Program-made: the position numbers and the translations under genes | Source: Dehalococcoidia bacterium | GTDB lineage: Bacteria; Chloroflexota; Dehalococcoidia; Dehalococcoidales; BS750m-G39 | Assembly (NCBI GenBank): GCA_030615425.1 | Contig: JAUWZG010000060.1 | Span: 1-5,954, forward strand | Direction of reading: 5' to 3' | DNA length: 5,954 nt | Shown: positions 1-4,708 of the stretch, piece after piece | Position numbering within the stretch: position 1 is the stretch's first letter | Layout of the letters: the number at the start of each line of letters is the position of its first letter | The notes under the pieces: model-generated | The model's database searches: none | What the model was told of the DNA's origin: nothing | What the model saw: the letters and a program-made list of their open reading frames with translations, nothing else

Positions 1-860
1 GCTGAATCAGGCACCCCCATAACCAAATCAGCGTCCACCTGGTGTTCCTGAGCCAGCCCCTCACCCATAGCCTGCCGTGCTGAATAAAGCAGCCGACCAT
101 TAATCACCGAATCAGGGCGGGCAAAGTAGATATACTCAAAGATACATATAGCCCTTCTACCTACCTCTTCCCGGTAACTATCGACGCCATTCTTGGTGAT
201 AGAAACTATCTCACCAGGCTCAATCTCCCTGATAAATTGAGCGCCAATATGGTCAAGGGCGCAGCTCTCCGAGGCGATAACCCAGCCGCCATTAATAGAC
301 CCCAGGCATAGCGGGCGCACACCAAAGGGGTCACGAACTCCATACAAACTATGGTTGGTCAAGATGGTTAGAGAATACGCCCCCTGGAGCCGATGCATGG
401 CATACCGTATCTTGTCTACCCAGTCTTTAGCCGGGGAGGAGAGGATAAGGTTAGCGATAACCTCGGTATCGGTGGAGGTATGGAAGGTATAGCCCTGGTC
501 AGAGAGTTCCTGATAGAGGTGCTCAGCGTTAACGATATTCCCGTTATGGGCTACGGCAATAGCATTTGAACCCTTACCCACCACAAGGGGCTGGACGTTA
601 ATTACTCGGCTGGAACCTCTGGTGGAGTAGCGATTGTGACCGATAGCAATATCCCCGGTGAGGTGGCTTAGCGAATCTTCATCAAATACCTGAGAGACCA
701 GCCCCATCTTGGCATAAACCTGGAGCTTTTTGCCATTAGTGGTAGCAATACCAGCGCTCTCTTGACCACGGTGCTGGAGAGCAAATAAAGCAAAAAAGGT
801 AAGTCGAGCTACATCCTCGCCGGGGGCATAAACTCCAAAAACGCCGCAACTTTCGTGCAA
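1..860 (-). CDS. purF: Amidophosphoribosyltransferase, N-terminal part (runs off left edge)
   Basis: PurF catalyses the first committed step of purine synthesis: glutamine plus PRPP gives phosphoribosylamine. About 286 residues are visible and the 3' end lies outside the window. The whole Ntn glutaminase domain is present. After a short MHES propeptide comes Cys5, the expected N-terminal nucleophile, then HRGQES (30-35), GHNRYST (74-80), AHNGN (104-108), STDTE (129-133) and RDPFGVRP (176-183). The linker CIFEYIYFARPDS (239-251) and the early phosphoribosyltransferase segment VPDS (283-286) follow; the PRPP loop is beyond the edge. The start is TTG at 860: an in-frame TGA lies at 875-873, no other start codon is possible between them, and GAGAGG (874-869) sits 8 bases upstream. 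Cys239 matches a position used as a cluster ligand in Bacillus-type PurF, but other PurF proteins also have Cys there, so an Fe-S type is not proven. Identity is very secure. Confidence 0.97.
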   Translation of the reverse strand, partial: MHESCGVFGVYAPGEDVARLTFFALFALQHRGQESAGIATTNGKKLQVYAKMGLVSQVFDEDSLSHLTGDIAIGHNRYSTRGSSRVINVQPLVVGKGSNAIAVAHNGNIVNAEHLYQELSDQGYTFHTSTDTEVIANLILSSPAKDWVDKIRYAMHRLQGAYSLTILTNHSLYGVRDPFGVRPLCLGSINGGWVIASESCALDHIGAQFIREIEPGEIVSITKNGVDSYREEVGRRAICIFEYIYFARPDSVINGRLLYSARQAMGEGLAQEHQVDADLVMGVPDS

Positions 861-880
861 GCTACTTACCTCTCAATTTA

Positions 881-910
881 ATTATAAACCAATCTCTATC
901 TGCAGGTCAA
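881..910 (-). promoter_or_regulatory. Candidate sigma-70 promoter of purF
   Basis: On the minus strand TTGACC (910-905) is followed after 18 bases by a perfect TATAAT (886-881). The expected transcription start is about 875, so the leader would be only about 15 bases and begin at the Shine-Dalgarno GAGAGG. This suggests purF has its own promoter separate from the tlyA-hydrolase unit upstream. No room remains for a leader riboswitch of the usual purine type. The boxes are seen directly; activity is inferred. Confidence 0.6.
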
Positions 911-922
911 TTTTTCTGCCGT

Positions 923-965
923 AGGCGGTGTCCTGCCTCTATAGGGTGGGAAGCAAGAATTAAGT
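923..965 (-). repeat. Intergenic repeat, copy C (short form)
   Basis: Read on the minus strand from 965, this runs ACTTAATTCTTG, then CTTCCCACCC, TATAGAGGC and a degenerate right arm ending CGCCT. The first 22 bases match copy B (3596-3617) at 19 positions, and CACCCTATAGAGGC matches copy A exactly. It lacks the 8-base extra C-rich unit that makes the other two copies four-run G-quadruplex sequences. Its terminal hairpin is reduced to AGGC/GCCT around 8 bases. It lies between the hydrolase stop and the purF promoter, pointing toward purF. Confidence 0.6.
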
Positions 966-980
966 AAAAACGGGAGCCCG
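966..980 (-). terminator. Weak possible terminator after the hydrolase gene
   Basis: Just after the hydrolase stop codon the minus strand reads CGGGCTCCCG followed by five T. The palindrome allows only a 3-4 bp stem with a very small loop, so it is poor as a classical intrinsic terminator, although position and T-run are right. The T-run abuts repeat copy C, so it may instead belong to the repeat's border. Confidence 0.25.
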
Positions 981-982
981 AA

Positions 983-1744
983 CTAACTCAATTTATGAGA
1001 TTTAAGCCAGTCCAGAACTATAGCCATCGCCCGTTCATTCCGCCGCAGCCGATGCCCGGCACCCTCCACAATGACCAACTGCTTAGGCTCGCTTGCCCGG
1101 GCATATAACTCATGGGCATGACTGACCTCAACGGTCTCATCCTTATTGCCATGCACCAACAACAAGGGGCGGGGGGGAATCCCAGCTACATAGTTAATCG
1201 GGCTGACCACCTTGAAACCGCCGAGCCACTCCTGGACAGAAGGGGGGAAATCATCATCCCTGATGACACCAATACTGCGGAAATGGTCGATGATCGACTG
1301 TGGTTCTTCAACCTTGGTAAAGAAAGTAAATTCCGCCGGGCAGGCACAGGCTACAACCGACGATACCCTATTATCCTGCGACGCCACATATACCGAAACC
1401 GCAGCCCCACCGCTAAAGCCAAGCAGCGATAGACAAGACTTATCCACCTCAGGCAAAGCGCTTAGATAATCAATCACCGCCTTGAGGTCTCTGGTCCAGC
1501 CCAGGATATCCAGGTTCCCGCCGCTATTCCCGGTCCCTCTGAAGTTAAAAATCAACACGGCAAAGCCGTGCTGGCAAATCTGCTCCGCCAACAAGGGATA
1601 GCCTCTATCACTGGGGTCGGGAACTTTAGCCGGGATACCATGACAGACACAAACTGTAGAGTATGGCATATCGCCGGGAGGTAGATAAAGCTGACCCACA
1701 ATATTCAAGCCATCTACTTCCAGAGCAACCGGCTTGAGATGCAT
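983..1744 (-). CDS. Alpha/beta hydrolase (S33 / dienelactone-hydrolase-like)
   Basis: This is a 253-residue cytoplasmic alpha/beta hydrolase with no signal peptide. The expected elements appear in order: oxyanion-hole HG at 35-36, FNFRGTGNS (66-74), nucleophile elbow GFSGG (109-113) with Ser111, acid in HGNKDETV with Asp202, and catalytic His in GAGH with His231. The short insert between about 138 and 190 is the probable lid. The fold family covers esterases, acyl-peptidases and lipid hydrolases, and the substrate cannot be read from the sequence. The ATG overlaps the tlyA stop codon by one base (TAATG), and GAGG lies 8 bases upstream inside tlyA, so translation is probably coupled. Length is normal for a single-domain member. 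The catalytic triad is intact, so the protein is likely active; the partner methyltransferase does not reveal its role. Confidence 0.9.
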   Translation of the reverse strand: MHLKPVALEVDGLNIVGQLYLPPGDMPYSTVCVCHGIPAKVPDPSDRGYPLLAEQICQHGFAVLIFNFRGTGNSGGNLDILGWTRDLKAVIDYLSALPEVDKSCLSLLGFSGGAAVSVYVASQDNRVSSVVACACPAEFTFFTKVEEPQSIIDHFRSIGVIRDDDFPPSVQEWLGGFKVVSPINYVAGIPPRPLLLVHGNKDETVEVSHAHELYARASEPKQLVIVEGAGHRLRRNERAMAIVLDWLKSHKLS

Positions 1745-2469
1745 TATGTCGACCTCAATAGGACAAAAAACTCCCTATTCCCCGAAGCACCAAGGATAGG
1801 TGAAGCCACCAGTCCCCCCAGCCTGAAGCCGTGGTCTACCACCCAGGCGATAAACCGTCCCAGAACCCTGGCATGCACTTGAAGCTGCCTGACTATACCT
1901 CCCTTACCCACCTCATTTCTTTTAGCCTCAAACTGCGGTTTGAGCAGCACCAGTAAATAACCGTCATCTTTCAATAGCTGAGCTACAGCAGGTATCACCT
2001 TCTCCACCGAGATAAAGGACAGGTCTATGGTAGCCAGGTCAACCTTCTCCGGCAGAGAGATAGGGTAGCGGGCATTCACCCGCTCCATAACCACCACCCG
2101 TTCGTCCTTCCTCAGGCGATAGTCTAGCTGACCATAGCCCACATCTATGGCATAGACCCGGCTTGCCCCCTTTTTAAGCAGGCAATCGGTAAAGCCACCG
2201 GTTGAGGCACCGATATCAGCCGCTACCTTGGAGGAGACATCAAGCTGGAAATGGTCAAGGGCATAATCAAGCTTGACACCACCACGACTGACAAAAGGAG
2301 GCGGCTTTAACACGGTAATTACCGCCTCCTCAGCCACCAGAGTCCCCGGCTTGATAGCGGCTTTACCCTCCACCACCACCTCCCCCGCCATAATTAAAGC
2401 CTGAGCCTTAGCCCGGCTCTCCGCCAAACCCCTATCCACCAGTAAGCTATCAATTCTCCGCTTAGTCAC
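1744..2469 (-). CDS. tlyA: TlyA family rRNA (cytidine-2'-O)-methyltransferase
   Basis: TlyA proteins are S-adenosylmethionine-dependent methyltransferases that modify ribosomal RNA; the mycobacterial enzyme targets C1409 of 16S and C1920 of 23S. Numbering from the GTG at 2469 gives 241 residues. An S4 RNA-binding domain (about 3-60, KRRIDSLLVDRGLAESR) is followed by an RrmJ/FtsJ-type Rossmann domain. This has SRGGVKL with Lys66, the SAM loop DIGASTGGFTD (85-95), LATIDLSF with Asp149, LLKPQFE with Lys177 and REFF with Glu233, giving the K-D-K-E catalytic set. The frame can be opened to a TTG at 2505 (253 residues), but the extra LSVGGIAIITA is not family-like. The GTG start places the S4 domain at the true N-terminus and fits a leaderless promoter. 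Older 'hemolysin' names are historical. The short N-terminus resembles the type that modifies only 23S, which is inference. Confidence 0.93.
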   Translation of the reverse strand: MTKRRIDSLLVDRGLAESRAKAQALIMAGEVVVEGKAAIKPGTLVAEEAVITVLKPPPFVSRGGVKLDYALDHFQLDVSSKVAADIGASTGGFTDCLLKKGASRVYAIDVGYGQLDYRLRKDERVVVMERVNARYPISLPEKVDLATIDLSFISVEKVIPAVAQLLKDDGYLLVLLKPQFEAKRNEVGKGGIVRQLQVHARVLGRFIAWVVDHGFRLGGLVASPILGASGNREFFVLLRST

Positions 2470-2476
2470 CGCGGTT

Positions 2477-2505
2477 ATAATAGCAATCCCGCCCACTGAA
2501 AGCAA
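2477..2505 (-). promoter_or_regulatory. Candidate promoter of tlyA (extended -10, leaderless)
   Basis: On the minus strand TGC directly precedes TATTAT (2482-2477), forming an extended -10 box. A weak TTGCTT (2505-2500) lies 17 bases upstream. The expected start of transcription falls at about 2470-2469, on the GTG proposed as the tlyA start codon, and no Shine-Dalgarno precedes that GTG. If right, tlyA mRNA is leaderless and the longer reading frame from TTG 2505 is not translated because that codon lies in the -35 box. Confidence 0.45.
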
Positions 2506-2519
2506 GAAAATAGCCAGTT

Positions 2520-2568
2520 ACTTTAGCTCTTTCTTCCCACCCACCCACCCTATAGAGGCTTCGCCTCT
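2520..2568 (+). repeat. Intergenic repeat, copy A (C-rich arm plus hairpin)
   Basis: Bases 2527-2568 align without gaps to 3602-3643 (copy B) at 34 of 42 positions, including an identical 16-mer CTCTTTCTTCCCACCC. The right end is a hairpin, AGAGGC (2554-2559), loop TTC, GCCTCT (2563-2568). It differs from copy B in sequence but still pairs. The copy points toward the DUF364 gene and starts about 15 bases from the tlyA -35 box. Confidence 0.75.
2536..2550 (-). other. Predicted G-quadruplex sequence in repeat copy A
   Basis: The minus strand reads GGGTGGGTGGGTGGG: four runs of three G separated by single T. One-base-loop sequences of this kind are among the most stable intramolecular parallel G-quadruplexes known. 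It lies 31 bases beyond the upstream edge of the tlyA -35 box, on the tlyA coding strand. On the DUF364 side it is in the template strand. Folding in the cell is inferred. Confidence 0.7.
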
Positions 2569-2585
2569 CTAAAACTCTCCTTTCT

Positions 2586-2600
2586 GGGGGCTTTGCCTCC
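2586..2600. repeat. Short hairpin, 6 bp with one wobble
   Basis: GGGGGC (2586-2591), loop TTT, GCCTCC (2595-2600) forms a 6 bp stem with one G-T wobble. It resembles the terminal hairpins of repeat copies A and B, so it may be an extra partial copy. No T-run follows, so it does not look like a terminator. Confidence 0.5.
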
Positions 2601-2625
2601 AATCTCCTGCCTCAATGGGGTGTCT

Positions 2626-2647
2626 AAGAGGGGCAGCCGCCCCTCTT
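2626..2647. repeat. Perfect 9 bp inverted repeat, 4-base loop
   Basis: AAGAGGGGC (2626-2634), loop AGCC, GCCCCTCTT (2639-2647) pairs perfectly over 9 bp. On the plus strand it is followed by only two more T and a C. It looks terminator-like, but no plus-strand gene lies upstream in the window, and on the minus strand no T-run follows. It sits in the divergent gap between tlyA and the DUF364 gene. Confidence 0.65.
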
Positions 2648-2657
2648 TTCTAATTTC

Positions 2658-2687
2658 TTCCCCCTCTTCAAGAGTGGAGAGGGGGAA
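2658..2687. repeat. Perfect 10 bp inverted repeat, 10-base loop
   Basis: TTCCCCCTCT (2658-2667) pairs perfectly with AGAGGGGGAA (2678-2687). An alternative small stem CTCTT/AAGAG (2664-2668 with 2670-2674) overlaps the left arm and loop but has only a one-base loop. With the hairpins at 2554, 2586 and 2626 it makes four palindromes in about 135 bases. The region ends in a purine-rich stretch to about 2700, which may be the right border of a larger copy A element. Confidence 0.6.
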
Positions 2688-2740
2688 CGAGGGGGTGAGG
2701 TTGATAAATAATCTATAGCCGATGGCACCCATGATAGACA

Positions 2741-2770
2741 TTGTCACCCTCTATCTAGTAACATTATATT
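2741..2770 (+). promoter_or_regulatory. Candidate promoter of the DUF364 gene
   Basis: TTGTCA (2741-2746) and TATATT (2765-2770) are 18 bases apart, each one mismatch from the sigma-70 consensus. TTATAT at 2764 gives 17-base spacing. The predicted transcription start is about 2776-2777, only about 7 bases before the TTG start, which would put the AAGGGG Shine-Dalgarno at or just outside the 5' end. Either the transcript starts earlier or the leader is nearly absent. Confidence 0.45.
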
Positions 2771-2783
2771 AAGGGGAAATAGA

Positions 2784-3500
2784 TTGTACGATACTATCAG
2801 AAAAGAATTCGTTAAACTGATAGACGAGAATGGACTGCAAGGGGAGGAGGTCATAATTCGGGCAACTCCACTCTCCCCCCAGCAGGCTATTGGCAACCCC
2901 GAGGATAGAGACTATCCATTGGTTATCGGCGTCGAGCGTCTGATGCAGGCTGAGTTCAGGGGTTCTCTGGGGCAGGCATTTACCGACATGTATGGCGACT
3001 TCAGTGGCAGGCTGTCTGATATTGCAGAAATGGACTTGAGCAACAATTTCCGCAGAGCCGTATTTATCTCCAGCCTCAATGCAGTAATGAAGCACCTGGG
3101 ACTGATAACCCAGACAGTACACTGCAAAAATAAAAAGCCCAGGGAATGTGGCGACGAGCTGGTAAGGTATATAGAGAAAAACTATGGTCAGCCCAGGGTG
3201 GCGATGGTCGGGTTTCAGCCCAGGATGGCGGAGGCATTAGCCAAGCGGTTTGAGCTAAGGGTAACCGATATGGACCGGGATAACATCGGCAAGGAGAAAT
3301 TTGGAGTAAAGATTGACGACCCCAGCCAGACTGAGGGGAACCTGAACTGGTGTGATATCGCCCTGGTAACCGGCACTACCATGGTAAACGATACTATCGA
3401 CCAGTTCCGCATATCCAAGCCGATAATCTTCTACGGTGTCACTATATCCGGGGCAGCCAAATTGTTGGGCTTAAACCACTTCTGCCCCTTTGGGAGCTAG
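2784..3500 (+). CDS. DUF364 / DUF4213 protein (putative heavy-metal chelation fold)
   Basis: This is a 238-residue soluble protein. The N-terminal half resembles DUF4213 and the C-terminal half DUF364 (Pfam 'putative heavy-metal chelation'). Supporting segments are the helix-rich NNFRRAVFISSLNAV (87-101), HCKNKKPREC (113-122), the Rossmann-like MVGFQPRM (141-148) with VTDMDRD (160-166), the signature TGTTMVND (196-203) and FYGVTISGAA (216-225), ending in NHFCPFG. No enzymatic reaction is established for the family; metal binding is a suggestion. His113, Cys114, Cys122, Cys190 and Cys234 are candidate ligands. The start is TTG 2784, with AAGGGG (2771-2776) 7 bases upstream. It is flanked by repeat-bearing gaps and appears to be a single-gene unit, so the neighbours say nothing about its substrate. 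Confidence 0.85.
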   Translation: MYDTIRKEFVKLIDENGLQGEEVIIRATPLSPQQAIGNPEDRDYPLVIGVERLMQAEFRGSLGQAFTDMYGDFSGRLSDIAEMDLSNNFRRAVFISSLNAVMKHLGLITQTVHCKNKKPRECGDELVRYIEKNYGQPRVAMVGFQPRMAEALAKRFELRVTDMDRDNIGKEKFGVKIDDPSQTEGNLNWCDIALVTGTTMVNDTIDQFRISKPIIFYGVTISGAAKLLGLNHFCPFGS

Positions 3501-3595
3501 ACTCTATTCTCCTGAGCTAGTTCAGATAGATTGGTGGCAAAGATTATCATATTTCGTTTCTCTATGGCGTTGACCCCACCCCCTCCCTGTTTTTA

Positions 3596-3674
3596 ACTTA
3601 TCTCTTTCTTCCCACCCTCCCACCCTATGGGGGCTTGCGCCCCAAATCACCCGCATTTGTGGGCGGGGGGGTGG
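3596..3674 (+). repeat. Intergenic repeat, copy B, with nested palindrome
   Basis: The left part (3602-3643) aligns to copy A at 34 of 42 bases and ends in the hairpin GGGGC (3630-3634), loop TTGC, GCCCC (3639-3643). The C-rich arm 3612-3625 is also complementary to the G-rich 3661-3674 at 12 of 14 positions plus one T-G wobble, leaving one A-C mismatch. The whole block can therefore fold as an outer stem enclosing the inner hairpin. It points toward the membrane protein gene. Confidence 0.7.
3611..3625 (-). other. Predicted G-quadruplex sequence in repeat copy B
   Basis: The minus strand reads GGGTGGGAGGGTGGG: four GGG runs with single-base loops, as in copy A although one loop base differs. 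The plus strand 3661-3674 (GGGCGGGGGGGTGG) is itself nearly quadruplex-capable. A fold on one strand would compete with the outer stem of copy B. Formation in the cell is inferred. Confidence 0.65.
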
Positions 3675-3770
3675 TAACAGTAAGCATCAGTAAACAATCT
3701 CGGGAGGACTCTGGAGAACTTTAGAGAGACGAAGCCCCTCTTATACAACTAATCTCTTTTTCCCCCACCC

Positions 3771-3799
3771 TTGCACTATAGTTATTCCAGTGATAAAAT
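3771..3799 (+). promoter_or_regulatory. Candidate extended -10 promoter of the membrane gene, leaderless
   Basis: TGA followed by TAAAAT (3794-3799) makes an extended -10 box one mismatch from consensus. TTGCAC (3771-3776), a weak -35, lies 17 bases upstream. The -10 box ends 9 bases before the ATG at 3809, so transcription would start at or within a few bases of it. No Shine-Dalgarno precedes this ATG, which fits leaderless translation. Confidence 0.5.
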
Positions 3800-3808
3800 G
3801 CCGTCCAG

Positions 3809-4708
3809 ATGAAGTTCCTTAAGGGCTTTGGGCTGGCTATTTTAGGCATCCTTTTTTCCCTGTCTCTAATAGTTTGTGGCTTTTTGCTCACACTAAATCA
3901 GACCGCTCTCAACCCCGACTTCGTCGCCTCTCAAGTAGATAACCTTGATATACCTTTGCTGGCTGAAGAAATAATCAGCGAACAAGTCCCTCAAGGGCAT
4001 GACTACATGTCTGAAGTGGTAGCTGAGGTGGCAAATGATACTATTGTTGACCTTGAGCCATGGATAAAGGAACAGGCAAGTGCCGCTATATATTCCTTCT
4101 ATGACTACCTTGAGGGAGAGAGCGAAAGCCTGAGCCTGACAATCCCCATGGATACGGTGAAGGAGAGCCTGAGAGACAACCTGTGGGAAACAGTGCAGGA
4201 GTCGCCTCCGCCAGAGCTTGAAGGGTTACCCCCAGCCGAGATAGAACAAACTTTCAACCAGTTCTGGAGCGAGTTCTCCGAAGAGATACCATCAACGCTT
4301 GAGCTCGATGAAACCTTACTGGACCCCGAGGTCATGGAAAAACTTGAGCAAGCAAGGCGGATTGTCGGCTATATCAATCTCACCTTCAAGATTCTGATTG
4401 CTATTGTCCTACTGGTAATCCTGGTCATTATCCTGATATACCGTGAGGTAAGAGGCAGCACCCGCCAAATAGGTATAACCTTCTTGACCTGCGGAATCGC
4501 TAGCTATGTTGGGGCTTTCATCACCAGGAGTATCGCTGGCAGCCAGTTAACCCAGCTTGATATACCCGCTTACCTCCAGACATGGCTACCACAGCTTATT
4601 AAAGATGCCCTATCTCCTCTAGAGATGTACGGCATCGGTCTTATGGCAACCGGGGTAATTTTAATCATCGTCTCTTTCGTCTATAGGCGAGGAGAACCTT
4701 CACATTAA
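3809..4708 (+). CDS. Four-helix membrane protein of unknown family
   Basis: I do not recognise the family of this 299-residue protein. Hydrophobic segments lie at about 7-29, 188-211, 220-240 and 273-292. The positive-inside rule (MKFLK at the start, YREVRGSTR between helices 2 and 3, RRGEPSH at the end) places both termini in the cytoplasm. The large loop 30-187 would then be outside; it is strongly acidic with a Pro/Glu-rich stretch around 132-146. LDIP occurs twice, at 46-49 in this loop and 250-253 in the small outer loop 241-272, each followed by an amphipathic stretch, hinting at related extracytoplasmic elements. Cys23 is not in a lipobox because Val precedes it. No enzymatic motif is visible. 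The ATG at 3809 has no Shine-Dalgarno but has a -10 box just upstream. The stop overlaps the stop of convergent rtcA. Confidence 0.8.
   Translation: MKFLKGFGLAILGILFSLSLIVCGFLLTLNQTALNPDFVASQVDNLDIPLLAEEIISEQVPQGHDYMSEVVAEVANDTIVDLEPWIKEQASAAIYSFYDYLEGESESLSLTIPMDTVKESLRDNLWETVQESPPPELEGLPPAEIEQTFNQFWSEFSEEIPSTLELDETLLDPEVMEKLEQARRIVGYINLTFKILIAIVLLVILVIILIYREVRGSTRQIGITFLTCGIASYVGAFITRSIAGSQLTQLDIPAYLQTWLPQLIKDALSPLEMYGIGLMATGVILIIVSFVYRRGEPSH

Larger units (their letters stand above)
3501..3808 (+). other. Gene-free gap with repeat copy B, no clear terminator
   Basis: These 308 bases contain no credible gene. No hairpin with a T-run follows the DUF364 stop; the only T-run (3590-3594) has a pyrimidine tract before it, not a stem. 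The middle holds repeat copy B and its nested palindrome (3596-3674). The right end holds the candidate promoter of the membrane gene. TCTCTTTTTCCCCCACCC at 3753-3770 resembles the left arm of the repeat but has no hairpin after it, so it may be a decayed fragment. Confidence 0.6.

Noticed and set aside
861..922. Purine riboswitch ahead of purF
   Set aside because: The likely promoter leaves a leader of about 15 bases, too short for an aptamer, and no conserved aptamer core is visible.
1112..1469. Plus-strand open frames of 85-106 codons
   Set aside because: They lie wholly inside the alpha/beta hydrolase gene, whose protein has an intact catalytic triad, and show no family features.
2536..2550. 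CCCA tandem repeat as part of a CRISPR array or replication iteron
   Set aside because: The unit is 4 bases with no spacers and no origin features; the G-quadruplex reading on the other strand explains it better.
2626..2649. Rho-independent terminator on the plus strand
   Set aside because: The 9 bp stem is good, but the T-run is short and no plus-strand gene precedes it in the window; reported as a hairpin only.
2550..2747. Minus-strand 65-codon frame in the tlyA/DUF364 gap
   Set aside because: It is a translation of the hairpin-rich repeat region, with low-complexity charged sequence and no ribosome site.
2769..3418. Minus-strand frames of 117, 71 and 67 codons
   Set aside because: All are antisense to the DUF364 gene, which has clear domain motifs and a ribosome site.
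3860..3880. Lipoprotein signal at Cys23 of the membrane protein
   Set aside because: Val precedes the Cys where a lipobox needs Gly, Ala or Ser, and the segment is a normal transmembrane helix.
4105..4335. Minus-strand serine-rich 76-codon frame
   Set aside because: It is the antisense of the acidic Glu/Ser-rich loop of the membrane protein; the serine bias is a mirror of Glu/Leu codons.
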